Source: Sapria himalayana (Eukaryota; Streptophyta; Magnoliopsida; Malpighiales; Rafflesiaceae). From it: a DNA stretch of 64,000 nucleotides. The notes beneath the pieces were generated by a model, which saw only the letters and a list, made by a program, of their open reading frames with translations, made no database searches and was not told the origin of the DNA. Location of the stretch: contig JAREIK010003001.1 of assembly GCA_029783825.1 (NCBI GenBank), positions 235,164 to 299,163 on the forward strand, written 5' to 3'. This document shows positions 24,121 through 35,800 of this stretch, piece after piece (positions within the stretch are counted from its first letter, which is position 1; each line of letters begins with the position of its first letter). The position numbers and the translations under genes were made by a program.

Positions 24121-25468
24121 AATATCATGGCTACAAAGAATGTGTTATATAGTAAAAGATTATAACAACCAAGTAGTAAAGTTGCAATATGCAATGAACA
24201 ACATGACTTGTTTGTAGAGTCACACTGAAGAAAGGTTGGGGTGATTTCTTAACAGGCACATACTATATAAAAATCAAATTACATTAAAAATATCATGACT
24301 TATTCCTTATTCTTCTACCATATGTTTCAACTTTCTAGTAAGTTCATTATTTATACCCAAATTATATCATATCTAATTCTACTATTATTCATTAAAATCC
24401 ATCAAAATCATAATTTGGTAAAATACTTGTATTCAAAACTCATTTTTAGTATAAACATATCATGAAAATAATCAAAAATAATCCTTAAATTTAGTACTTT
24501 TAGTGTCAAATTACTCTCATATTAAAATATTTGCTCAACCTCAAGCAAAAATTCTCTCTTTTTCTAAGGCTCTATCTGGAATAAGAGTAGGAAGGATGAA
24601 ATAACAAAATATAAATTATATTGTGACTAGGCTTGAGTTTTGCATCATATTTCATTAGATAAGGGATCTCAAATATGTGGATTTTTGTGTATGAATCATT
24701 AAGATATAATGAGTTTATCTTCTTCATCAAAAGTTAAACTTTTACTTGGGTTGCTTCCCAATAAGTATTATATTTAATATTTTTAGCTAGACTACTTTTT
24801 ATTATTCTTTTAGAGATTATTAGCATGATATTTTTTTGTTTTATCTTTTTAGATCTGAGTATTGGCATATGCCTCATTTCTCAATTCTTTTAGTTCAATC
24901 ATTTGAAGAACTTACTTTTTTTTCACATTCTTCACATTATAGTTTATTTGATTTATTACCTCATGTATGATATTCAAATTTGACTAGCAAATGATAACTT
25001 TTTCTAAAAACAAGCATACAGGGAGATATCCTAAGGGATGTCTTGAATGTTATTTTATATGCCTATAATATTTTCCTCAATCATCAAGGCTAATATTTTC
25101 TTGATGGTTTAACTTTTACTTCGTCACTTATGATATATCGAGAGGCTCTGAAACGCATAATAATATTGTTGCATAGGAAACCAACAACTATCTCGGTATT
25201 ATTTTTTTGTGCGGCTATTACTTCAACCTATTTGGACATGTAATTCATTGTTAATAATATATATTCTTTCTCAGAATAGTAAGGGAATGACCTCATGAAG
25301 CCTATTCTTTATGTCAAAAATTTCCACTTATAGGATGTTATTTAGTGGTATTTCGTTCTACCTGGATATATTATCCAATCTTTGGTATATATCACAGCTT
25401 TGTACTATATTATGATAGTATTTGATTAATGATAGCCAAAAAATCTAGATTATATTATTTTTTGAGAT
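24121..25468. repeat. 1,348-bp tandem duplication, copy 1
   Basis: Matches 25469-26816 at a constant offset of 1,348 bases, from tatcatggctacaaagaatg to ttttttgagat. I found only four clear differences (near 24231, 24630, 25184 and 25436), all T/C exchanges, plus slight mismatch at the very start. No gap was seen. The content is the integrase region of the minus-strand gypsy relic. Confidence 0.97.
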
Positions 25469-26816
25469 TATATCATGGCTACAAAGAATGTGTTATATAG
25501 TAAAAGATTATAACAACCAAGTAGTAAAGTTGCAATATGCAATGAACAACATGACTTGTTTGTAGAGTCACACTGAAGAAAGGCTGGGGTGATTTCTTAA
25601 CAGGCACATACTATATAAAAATCAAATTACATTAAAAATATCATGACTTATTCCTTATTCTTCTACCATATGTTTCAACTTTCTAGTAAGTTCATTATTT
25701 ATACCCAAATTATATCATATCTAATTCTACTATTATTCATTAAAATCCATCAAAATCATAATTTGGTAAAATACTTGTATTCAAAACTCATTTTTAGTAT
25801 AAACATATCATGAAAATAATCAAAAATAATCCTTAAATTTAGTACTTTTAGTGTCAAATTACTCTCATATTAAAATATTTGCTCAACCTCAAGCAAAAAT
25901 TCTCTCTTTTTCTAAGGCTCTATCTGGAATAAGAGTAGGAAGGATGAAATAACAAAATATAAATTATATTGTGACCAGGCTTGAGTTTTGCATCATATTT
26001 CATTAGATAAGGGATCTCAAATATGTGGATTTTTGTGTATGAATCATTAAGATATAATGAGTTTATCTTCTTCATCAAAAGTTAAACTTTTACTTGGGTT
26101 GCTTCCCAATAAGTATTATATTTAATATTTTTAGCTAGACTACTTTTTATTATTCTTTTAGAGATTATTAGCATGATATTTTTTTGTTTTATCTTTTTAG
26201 ATCTGAGTATTGGCATATGCCTCATTTCTCAATTCTTTTAGTTCAATCATTTGAAGAACTTACTTTTTTTTCACATTCTTCACATTATAGTTTATTTGAT
26301 TTATTACCTCATGTATGATATTCAAATTTGACTAGCAAATGATAACTTTTTCTAAAAACAAGCATACAGGGAGATATCCTAAGGGATGTCTTGAATGTTA
26401 TTTTATATGCCTATAATATTTTCCTCAATCATCAAGGCTAATATTTTCTTGATGGTTTAACTTTTACTTCGTCACTTATGATATATCGAGAGGCTCTGAA
26501 ACGCATAATAATATTGTTGCATAGGAAACCAACAACTATCTTGGTATTATTTTTTTGTGCGGCTATTACTTCAACCTATTTGGACATGTAATTCATTGTT
26601 AATAATATATATTCTTTCTCAGAATAGTAAGGGAATGACCTCATGAAGCCTATTCTTTATGTCAAAAATTTCCACTTATAGGATGTTATTTAGTGGTATT
26701 TCGTTCTACCTGGATATATTATCCAATCTTTGGTATATATCACAGCTTTGTACTATATTATGATAGTATTTGATTAATGATAGCTAAAAAATCTAGATTA
26801 TATTATTTTTTGAGAT
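25469..26816. repeat. 1,348-bp tandem duplication, copy 2
   Basis: Second copy, directly abutting the first without a spacer. Its higher-coordinate edge (ttttttgagat at 26806-26816) continues into single-copy gypsy sequence, and copy 1's lower edge joins single-copy sequence near the minisatellite. The junctions share only a few bases (gat/gat), so unequal exchange or a replication slip at microhomology is plausible. Confidence 0.97.
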
Positions 26817-27945
26817 CTATTTTCCATAAAGGGAAGAGTGGCATTTGATGATAATTTTTATCTATTCAACTTCTTATATACATCTTCTTAAAAACTAATA
26901 TGAACATCTTCTGAATAGAAATAGATCATCACAAAATGATTTCTCATGTCAAGTATAAATTCTTTTTGGAGAATATGAGTGATGAGAAAGGGTATCACAT
27001 ACCAAATAATTAATAAAATCTACATACCATAGCAATTAAGTTTTCAATTACAACAACTACTCATCTAAGAAGTTCTATGAAATTTCTATCTTGCCTCCAT
27101 TATTTCCATATGATTCCAAGCAAGACAAATGGTTGATTATCACATTCTCACTCTCCTTGTCTCTTATCTTTATATCAAAATTTTGCTGTGATATAATCCA
27201 ACATATTAATTTTGGTTTAGTTTCATTCTTTTCCATTAAGTATTACATAACTATGTGATCCATATAAATTATTACATTTTCTTTTAGAATATATGATCTA
27301 AATTTATCACAGGTAAATATCACATCCAATATCTTCTTTTTAGTAGTTGAATAATTTACTTGGATTCTATTCAAAGTTCCATTATCATGTGAAATGACAT
27401 TGAAAATCTTGCCTTACTTATGTCAGTATAGCTCCATGCACATATATACTTGCATCATAAATAATTACAAATAGCTCCTCCCCCAGTATGATACTATTAA
27501 AATTTAGCATTTTGTCAACTTCCTCTTTAGTTCTTCAAAACTTTCCACACATTATTTGCCAAAGTTGAAGACCACTTCTTTTTCCAATAATTTGCATAAT
27601 AGTTTCATCATCTTTGAGAAGTTGTTGATAAATCTTCAGTAGAATCTCACATATCCAAGAAAGCTACAAACCCACTTGATATTTGTAGGGTGAGGTCTAG
27701 CTTTAATTATTAAAACTTTCATATTTTCCACCTCTTGTCCTCGAGAAAACACTGAATGTTCCAACATAATTTTTTTTAATCATGAAATCATATTGCTTTT
27801 AATTAAGAAAAAAAATCCTCCTCTTTACATCATTTTAATACCAGTTCCAATTTTTATAAACATCCTTCAAAATAAGCTCAATAAATAAAAAAATTATCTA
27901 TAAAAATCTTCAAAATAATCTCTAGAAAATAGCAGGAGCATTACA

Positions 27946-28432
27946 TAGAGGTGTCAACCGGGCCGGACCAGCACGAGGCATATCACGATTCGGCCGTGCC
28001 GTGCCGTGCCGAGGCAACCGGGCCTCGTGTCGTGCCTGGCTCGGCATGGTGCCGAAACCAATTTTTTTTTATAATTAGGGTTACGGGGGCGCCGAAATCC
28101 TAATTTTTTTAAAAAATAGAGTTTCGGGCACGCCGATATCCTAATTTTTTTTTAATTAGGGTTTTGGGCGTGCAGAAACCCTAATTTTTTAAAATTAGAG
28201 GTTCGGCGCGATGGCGCCCACCAAAACCCTATTTTTTTTAATTTAGGGTTCGGCCCAACCTGGCCGAACCCAGCAGATCGTGCCGCGAGTCTGTGCCGGG
28301 CTGAACTCCACAAAACCATATCGGGCTAGGCACGGCATGGTACAACAATCGTGTCGTGCCTGGCCCTGCACAAAAGCACGGTTGGGCCTGAAAAAAATGG
28401 GTCGGGCCAGCACGTCCCATTTAACACCTCTA
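27946..28432. mobile_element. hAT-like non-autonomous element inside gypsy RT
   Basis: A 487-bp GC-rich island. Left end TAGAGGTGTCAACCGGGCC, right end read inward TAGAGGTGTTAAATGGGAC. Flanks gcattaca (27938-27945) and atattaca (28433-28440) agree at six of eight bases, compatible with an aged 8-bp duplication as made by hAT transposases. It splits a reverse transcriptase frame after FGLCN, independent proof of insertion. Subterminal parts hold gtgccgtgcc repeats; the centre (28050-28250) has four copies of a roughly 60-base unit built around the palindrome ccctaatttt/aaaattaggg. Confidence 0.8.
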
Positions 28433-28540
28433 ATATTACATAGACCAAATAGTATCCTATGAAATACAAAAGTCTCATATGGGCAAGTGATCATAATTTT
28501 TCCTTGATCTTATGTAGAGTAGACTATATATCTTCTTGTG

Positions 28541-30560
28541 AACAAAAAACATTTGATATTCAATTTGGTCATCCATCACTAGCTAAAATTAAAAATATTT
28601 TACTTTATTCTTAAATGATAATACATTAGAATATGTGCCTAATAAATTCAATAATTATATGAATCATGAAAGCATACATCAAACTTCAACTAGATACAAA
28701 ATAAGGTTATTGAAATGAAGAATAAATATTTAATTGATATAACTTGGACACTCATATTAGAAAAGAATAAATGTTATTTTAGATTTTGAATCCTGAAAAA
28801 AGATTATTTAACTCGTCTCATAAACTTTTTGTGAGCATTTGCTGACCATAATTTTTTCCCATGTTTAGACAAGTTGGCACCTAAAAAATTGAGAAATATT
28901 TTTTTTGATACTCTAATACTCAAAGAGGACAGATTTTTTATCATAAATTAATAAAATTTTAATAAGTACTAGCATTAACTTTTTTGAGAAAAAGTACTTT
29001 GTTAGTTAGTATAAGAAAAATAATAGTGGAGAAAATATCTTATGTATCAAGAATTTCTTACTTGATATATCAAATATAGATTATGAGAGAGAATTATTCG
29101 TCAACTACGTCTAAACTTGTTATTCTACATTATGATTATACTTATATAGAGTTATCATATTTCATATGTATAAGTATATATTATGTTAACTTTGAAGAAA
29201 GAGACTTCCTAGGAGAATAAATCTTTCTCCAATTTGGATGACATAGTAACCTACAAGTCAACTCAATGTCAAGCTCATTGTGAGCTAGATCGCGAGAGAT
29301 TTAATTACATAGGACTTAGAGTTTATCCCAAGGAAAAGAGACATACTTAGTGAGTCTATCCCAACGATAAATTTATCAAATCAGATTATTTTGCAATCAA
29401 CTCTTTTAAACATTCTTTAAAATGAACAAATGAGTTGTACTTAGCACTCAATTTTACAAGTATTATTATACATACATTTTTTCATTTTTTATAATTTTTC
29501 TTAATGATACTAGGGTACTCACGTTTCCTTCTGAGACATTATCTCATATAGGTTGATATTAGATTATATTGAAAGAGATAAATAATTTCTACACTATAAG
29601 ACTTAAGAACTAGTATCACGACTTAAGATAAGATTTGTCACTATTTACATGTAATTTTTTATCATGAAGACGAATCAAGATGTGAAGATAAAATCATCCT
29701 AAAGCAAGACTTGCAGCATTAAAGTTCACTTAGATATCAAATATATATTACTAGGATACTTTAATTTTAGTAACCAAAATAACTTCATATGAATTCTTAT
29801 TTCATTTATAGTATCTCCTAAATAAATGATATACAAGTTAGACTTGTCTTCATAGTGATCTTGAGGAAGAGGTGAATGCAAACCAACCATCTGAGTCTCA
29901 AACAAAATAATTAGATATAATTTATAGATTAGAAAATATATTATATGGCCTGAAGTAATTATCGAGAATCTTATTTATGAAATTTTTATAAGCAATCACT
30001 TCTTTTATGTTACATAAGTAATTTATAGATTTTTTTTTTGTTTCTTTATAAATCTTTGATAAATATGTAATCTATTATCATGTATGAGAATAATTTACTA
30101 ATTAAAAAAAAATAGATAGTTGACAATTATCCAACTAATAGTATTTTTAATCGCAATACCAAAAAAAATCTTGAGAGCCTTAAATACTTATTTGGTATAA
30201 ACAAAACTAATTCCAAGAGATATATTATCTTATCACAGTTGAAGTGTATGGTTGACACCCATAGATGTTATCTTTATGGATTATGCTTCAACATACTCTT
30301 ATTGATCTAGGTACAAATTTATTATTTGATGTGTCTTTCTCAATAACTTAGTTGATTTAACTACTTATAGAAAAATTATTGTAAACATTACTTATTTGAC
30401 TATTCCTAGATCACATTTAACATATGCCATCAATATAATTAATTATTTCTTAGATTCTCATTAATTAGTTCTCATAGGCACATGTCTTGTACCTATATCT
30501 CTTTGATAGTAATTATGCAAAATATTAGTTACACTTTAAGGAAAATTTTTATGTATTATA
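28541..30560 (+). pseudogene. Ty1-copia relic, plus strand, different lineage
   Basis: Starting at about 28550 the frame reads FDIQFGHPSLAKIKNIL, the L-G-H-P-S motif of the copia integrase zinc-binding region. After a long unreadable stretch, about 29900-29990 reads IYRLENILYGLK, the L-Y-G-L-K-Q motif of copia RT. At about 30345-30480 it reads LTTYRKIIVNITYLTIPRSH and YAINIINYFLDSH, matching the Y-R-x-x-V-G-x-L-x-Y-L-T...P-D-I...A-V-N entry to RNase H. Heavily decayed; abuts the gypsy relic with no visible target duplication. Confidence 0.6.
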
Positions 30561-30719
30561 ATTCTCATATTTGTGAAAAAAATTCTAAGATGTGAGATTA
30601 TATTTAAAAATCAAAATCATAATCAGATAGGAAAAAAATTCAAATTCTAATTAACCTCTAGCAATCATAGATGATATCTATTATATATTTTATATAATTT
30701 TCTTTAAAATAATTTCATC

Positions 30720-31340
30720 TCTTAAAATCATGGCCAAATTTCCCTTTTTTCATGTAAAACTCCAAGTTTGACTGCTTCACTTCTTGGACAAAGGCAAAGA
30801 AGTCATGGTAGAACTCATCTAATTGATATGTTTAGAACCACGGGGCCATTCAATTGAACAATCAAGTAAATGAATCATCAATAAATTTTCCCCTTTGAAC
30901 AGTTGGACTCATTAAGTCTCATGAAAATTATACCAATCTGCATCTCTTATGATTCAACCCACAAGGAAAGCAAACAATGTCATGATAGGATCCTATTCCA
31001 TCCCATAAATTTTTTAGCTTTTTAGCCGTGTGATCTTGAATACACAAGCAATCTCTTTCAATCTGAAAAAAAAACAAGTATTACGTTGACAAAAATGATC
31101 ATGAAGATCATTTTAGTCTAAGCCTCATGGATAATAGTCAAAATATGACATTATTTGCAAGATCATGTGTGAATGAATTGAGGATCCAAGAGAGAACCAT
31201 GTTGTAACATTCTTTACATTAAACATACTCGTCTTGTTTGGCAGAAGCAAATAACATTGTGGTGAAAAAATATAGATTAATGGCATCAAGCTTACCTTCA
31301 TTCAAAGAGTGATTGCTCGTCATGATAACAAAAAAAGCAA
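30720..31340 (-). pseudogene. Copia-type gag relic, minus strand
   Basis: From 31230 downward the minus strand reads NNMVLSWILNSFTHDLANN, then FQIERDCLCIQDHTAKKLKN and LWDGIGSYHDIVCFPCG, which fits the UBN2-type Gag of copia elements (W...S-I...I...W-x-x-L...F-x-L-x-x-x-I...Y-x-x-L-K-x-L-W-D-E-L-x-x-Y...C-x-C-G). A further open stretch at about 30900-30730 reads LDEFYHDFFAFVQEVKQSN and is not placed with confidence. MULE 2 begins directly beyond it at 31368. Confidence 0.5.
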
Positions 31341-31367
31341 GGCTAAAGGTTGAAAGCTAGAATATTA

Positions 31368-32176
31368 GGGAAAATTATGTTTTGATGCATCATTCATAAA
31401 AAAATTTTAAAGAATTAACATAACTTTTAATATTAAAAAAATAAATTACCAAAATCTTAAGCAATTCATTTTTAGTGTACTCATTTATATTAATACAATA
31501 TTACCCTTACTTTTAAACAAAACAACCTAACCAAAAAACCACAACCTAACTTTGGACTCCACGAGATCATCGAACTCGCTGGAACTCCACAAAACCACAA
31601 ACTCCATGTAACCACAACTTAACTTACAAGCTTCATCGATATTATCATTGGAGCTCCTCGACCTCCTTGGAGCTCCTCGAGCTCGATGAAGCTCTTGGAA
31701 GGTCATGGAGAACTCATTGGAGTTCCATCGATGAGCTTGATGAAGCAATTCAAGCTCGAGGAACTATTGGAAGCTCCACAAGCTCCTAGAAGCTAGTGCA
31801 GAGCTTCCACGAGCTGGTCCAGCTCATAATAAGCTTAACGAGCTTCCAGGAGTGCATCAAGCTTGATGAGCTTCATGAACTTCCAAGAGCTCCATGAGCC
31901 AATGAAGCCCATAACGAGCTTGATGAGCCCCCAGGGGCTCTTTAAGCTCAATGATCTTAACTAGTTTCCAGGAGATTGTTAAGTACGATTAGTTTATGAA
32001 TGAATAGTTTGTAGCAAGGCTTATTTATTTAAAATTAAGGATGATTTTGTTTTAGTATAAATCAGTGCACCAAAAATTAATTACTTAATAATTTAGTATA
32101 TCATTGTTTAAATATTAAAATTTATTTTATTTTTTTTCAATCTATTTATGAATAATGTACTAAAACATAATTCTCC
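31368..32176. mobile_element. Mutator-like non-autonomous element (MULE 2)
   Basis: Bounded by an exact 10-base direct repeat tagaatatta (31358-31367 and 32177-32186), which covers a 9-10-bp target duplication. Inverted ends: left GGGAAAATTATGTTTTGATG, right read inward GGAGAATTATGTTTTAGTAC, both continuing to cattattcata. These are close to the ends of MULE 1 (7789-8931). No transposase; the middle (31550-31980) is a GAGCTC-rich tract unrelated to the middle of MULE 1. Confidence 0.88.
31550..31980. repeat. GAGCTC-rich degenerate short-unit tract
   Basis: A loose array of 9-15-base units around gagctcca/gagctcgatgaagc on alternating strands (e.g. ggagctcctcgagctcgatg, cacgagctggtccagctc). 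It is far richer in GC than its surroundings. A similar tract occurs at 41735-41920. Reading frames across it (Ser/Leu/Glu-rich) are repeat artefacts. Confidence 0.8.
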
Positions 32177-32204
32177 TAGAATATTAATCTAAATTTCAGT
32201 GACT

Positions 32205-32965
32205 AAAGGGTTGTATGATAAACAACTTAATTTTTTCAAACCATTGAAAATAAAAATTTTTAATGATTTGAAAAAATTAATGTGTTTAATAAAAAATATT
32301 TGAGAGATGTTAATTAAAAAATTTAAGTGAAATAATATTGAAAAAATTAAGTAGATAAAAACTTACTTAATATTTTCAACAAAAATTTTCAACTAATTTT
32401 TTTTTTAAAGTTAACATTTTGTCATTTTTTTTCATTTTTTTTTGTTTTCTCATTCACGTTATAATTCAGTTTGTGAATCTGTCTTCTCCTCATTCTTTCT
32501 CTACTACCATAAACCTTAACCCTAAACCTCTTTTATGATTAATTTAAGAAAGAAAATAACAAATCAACTAATTATTTATTAATTTTTATCTTTATATTAA
32601 AAATTTAGATTATTTTAAAGAGTTTAGATATTTTAAGTTATTTTTTTAATATTTTTATTTTTTTTTGAATTTATAATTTACTTATGAATATGTTTTCAAA
32701 GATTTTATTTTTTTTACTAATTAATAATTATAGTGTAATAAAATTTTATTAAAAATTATACTTATATTAGATAATATGTAATACAATGATAATAAGGGTA
32801 AATATATAAAATACATTATTTTCAACATTCAGCATTTAATTAATAATAAATTATCAAACAATTTTTCAATACAAATTTAACAATTATAAAATTCAACCTT
32901 AATTTTTTAGTACTTATTTTTCATGACTTAATTTTTTCAGATTTATTAAACAGTCAATAATTTAA
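32205..32965. mobile_element. AT-rich MITE, copy 1
   Basis: Homologous over its whole length to 50657-51417. Shared strings include cttttatgattaatttaaga, tatattaaaaatttagat and ccttaaccctaaacct/ccctaaccctaatc. Ends are imperfect inverted repeats (gggttgtatgataaac versus gactgtttaataaat). No clear target duplication remains. It lies 28 bases beyond MULE 2. Confidence 0.7.
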
Positions 32966-33815
32966 TCCTGCCTTGTAATGCACAGCTAACAGCAACATTG
33001 TTAGCACCGCAAAAACCTCACCCAGCATGGGTTTCCTATGTGTCAATTGCCAAGTTGTCTAACATTCTTTCGACTGGTCAAAGCCAATCGATCCTTTCTA
33101 CTTAATGATGCAGCCTGGGATGCAGGATGTCCAACTTGGATACATGGGCACCTACCAAAATAATGAGTTGAACTACATAAATTGTGAATGCTACCATCTG
33201 CCAAGAATCATTAATGTGAAACTTGAAAGAAACTTCATTTGAAACATGCCATTTTTTTCCGACGGCTTGAACGACGCACCATAATACGCATCCGTTCGCA
33301 GGGGGGAAGAAACGAACTCCAGTGCACGCATCCCTATGACAGGCCCCCTCACCAAATGAACTAGTCAGCATGTTCATTTGACATATGACATTTAAATTCA
33401 TGCAAATCATTAATAAAATTTGTGATAATTGTTACTAACTAAAATTTAATTACAAGATATACTGGCGCCAATTCCATACCAACTGAGCAGACCAGAAAGC
33501 CAAATGAGCAAAAAAAGGAATTTAACCTACCAATAAATTAGGCGCAACACATGAAATTAGCCTAAATTGTCAATCAACTCAAAAAAAGTGTGATGACAAT
33601 GAAAACGTTGGCTGGGAACAGTACGCAACAAGATTCACAAACAATTAACTAATCTAAACATAATTTGGTAATTGTGTAGCCATTTTAATATATACCACAG
33701 TTTCATTTTTTGAGATAACCATTAGAACGAGCCTTTCCTCCCGTCTCATTCCATTCCTACGTAAATACTTAAGAGCTACAACTTGCAACGCAAGAGGGTT
33801 GGTCAGGTTGATGCC
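32966..33815. other. Unassigned region
   Basis: Mixed composition, somewhat richer in GC than the average of the window. No domain, inverted end or tandem repeat recognised. A 102-codon minus-strand frame at 33410-33102 has no features of a real protein. Confidence 0.3.
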
Positions 33816-34440
33816 TAGCCCAAGCCCAAGCTGAAATAAGAATCAAAGAAACCGAGCAGAACTCTTGGCACAGAGTACTAAAGGCAAGGCAAGCCCGACT
33901 CAACTTTTCAAAGCTACAGTTGAGTAGTCGTTCAAGTTAGACTCATGTTGATCAAGTTAAGCTTGAGTTGACACAAGATAACACTACAATTTAATAAACA
34001 GAACAGATGAATAAATATGAAAACTTAATAATCAGAATAGAAGAATAAATATGAAAACATAATAGATAATAGAAGAATAATCATAAATTTACAAATTTTC
34101 TAACAAAAATAGATTTATATTAATATTTTGATAATTTGGAAAAAGGTATTATTTTAAATGTAGGATAACATGCATTATAAATATTATAATAATATTAAAT
34201 CAGGATCGAGGCACAACTGAGTAGCTCGAACCTCATCCTGAGCCCAATCCCCAGTCAGTGAGTTGAGAATTGAGATCAACCAAATCTAACCAAGACCCAG
34301 CAAAAATTATTGAAAATGATTAACTAGCCCACGCTCAGCCAGAAGACATGCTTAGTACAAGTTGGCTCAAAGCAAACCACTCAAATTGCAAACCGGGCTG
34401 TGAGCCAAACCATAGAGGGCAATCCAATGCTTCATCATAT
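33815..34440. repeat. Possible GC-ended, AT-cored interspersed element
   Basis: GC-rich arms (gcctagcccaagcccaagctg near 33820; gctcagccagaag and aaccgggctgtgagcc near 34335-34410) enclose an AT-rich core (33980-34200). This arm/core layout copies that of the hAT-like elements nearby, but the ends do not form a clear inverted repeat, so the borders are approximate. Confidence 0.35.
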
Positions 34441-34589
34441 TTTTAGGTGGCAACCTTGCCCCTGGATAGCAGATAGACAAAGCATCAACACGACTTTAAC
34501 AATAGTCAGATGAGGCTGCACGACAATATAGAGAATTGACTTGGAACTATTAAATGTGTCCAACAAACACATGGTCCAGATGACTAAAG

Positions 34590-34780
34590 GACAAGGTCAT
34601 GCCAAGCCTGATTGGGCAGGCGAAACCCACACATGCCAGGAACATCTCCATAGATGTGGCAAGTGAATACCACACATGCCAGGTGAAAACCACTTGGCGC
34701 AAATGTGTGGTGCGCATTGCCCCAAGCTCTGGTGAAAACCACACACGCCAGGAACACTTCCTGCCACCTCGTGCTAGTAT
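34590..34780. repeat. Short tandem motif ccacacatgccagg
   Basis: The phrase gaaacccacacatgccagga recurs as gaataccacacatgccaggt and gaaaaccacacacgccagga at about 34622, 34666 and 34733, with gtgaaaaccac repeated between them. A degenerate three-unit array of about 44-67 bases spacing. The overlapping open frames on both strands share this repeat and are not convincing proteins. Confidence 0.65.
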
Positions 34781-34869
34781 CCTGGTCATTTCGACACGAC
34801 TAGCTGACACCCCCAAGTCGCCAAGCACACTGACCAGCCATGCTAAACCCCACAAAATCTACCGTGGAT

Positions 34870-35460
34870 TCAAATATCTGTCTTAATTAAGTTACGATTG
34901 CATTTGTTAGTTGTCTTTTTCATTGCATGCATCCATGATTATCGAGACAAATTATTGGTAATCTACATTTGAAGATGAATGTCCGTCCCATGAGATCTAT
35001 CCATACTGACGTCTCATATGGAATTCACAAATGTGTTGGTACGGCACAAGATGTAGGTTGCCCATATTTTTTTATCTATTACTTGAAGTACATGGACGAC
35101 AAAAGTAGCATCTACACAAGGAGAGCATTTACACCAGAGATGTACAATCCTCCTGTAATATATTTGTTGGGTGCCACGACCCACTGATTCATGATAATGG
35201 AAAATTCTGCTGGAAAATGTGGAGATTGCGGTTATCACAAGCTTCAAACATGTCATTTTTGGAGGCACAACTGCAAGCAAGAAATCAAAAAACCAAGATG
35301 AAACATAATAGAGAGAGACTTTTACATGACATCAAGCTTAATGAATCATGATGGATGGTGTATTATTGGAACGTCCATTGTTGGCACATTTTTGAGTTAA
35401 ACGCATGATGTATTATTTAATGATTATGCAAAATGTTTTAGATGCATTGAGAACTTCAAG
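34870..35460. other. Unassigned region
   Basis: Near-average composition, no recognised domain. A plus-strand stretch at 35197-35300 reads ENSAGKCGDCGYHKLQTCHF with two CxxC-like pairs, but it is short and isolated, and I do not regard it as a gene. Confidence 0.25.
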
Positions 35461-35800
35461 TATTTTATTTCATATTTAATAGCATCAATAGAGGGCGGTG
35501 TGGCATAGATAATGGCATGACCCAATTTTTTGTGGACAAGCTGGGGGACCATGTCTTGTCTGACACATCACGAGATGAGTTATAATGAAGTGCCGGGCTG
35601 GCACGGCACATCATGCCGTGCAAGCCTGAGTCATGCTGGTTATGGGTCGGTTCCAAGTCAGGTCGGTTATGATTGGCATGTTATGGGTCAGTTATGGGTC
35701 GGTTCCGACACGACACATCACTTGATTGGCATGCTACCTGACACTTTTATGTCGGAACGATTCCGAGTCATGCCGGTTATGGGTGGCCAATGCCAAATAA
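35460..35800. repeat. GC-rich repeat with ggttatgggtcggttcc units
   Basis: The phrase ggttatgggtcggttcc appears near 35638 and 35687, with partial copies near 35665 and 35774, mixed with gccgggctggcacggcacatc. It resembles the arms of the hAT-like elements, but no inverted end pair was found. Confidence 0.5.

Larger units (their letters stand above)
24121..28540 (-). pseudogene. Ty3-gypsy (Athila/Tat-like) pol relic, minus strand
   Basis: Minus-strand pol fragments in order. Reverse transcriptase from 28540: ITCPYETFVFHRILFGLCN ends at the edge of a hAT-like insertion (27946-28432); the frame resumes beyond it with the CSCYFL/APA-type segment. Then about 27790-27640: HSVFSRGQEVENMKV and SFLGYVRFYRRFINNFSK. 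RNase H from about 27420 to 27110: RIQVNYSTTKKKILDVIF, CDKFRSYI, and FDIKIRDKESENVIINHLSC. Integrase lies inside the duplicated block, so it is present twice: CDIYQRLDNISR, NEIPLNNIL, MRFRASRYIISDE and ITFKTSLRISPCMLVFRKSY. The Asn-Ile-Ser-Arg...Asn-Glu-Met-Pro signature is that of Athila/Tat-type gypsy integrases. Dead: many stops and shifts. Confidence 0.85.

Noticed and set aside
28238..28494. Minus-strand 83-codon frame as a gene
   Set aside because: Its first 20 residues are gypsy RT and the rest is hAT-like element sequence, a chance fusion at the insertion point.
34550..34886. Open frames on both strands of about 100 codons
   Set aside because: Both strands open over the same short tandem motif; no recognisable features.
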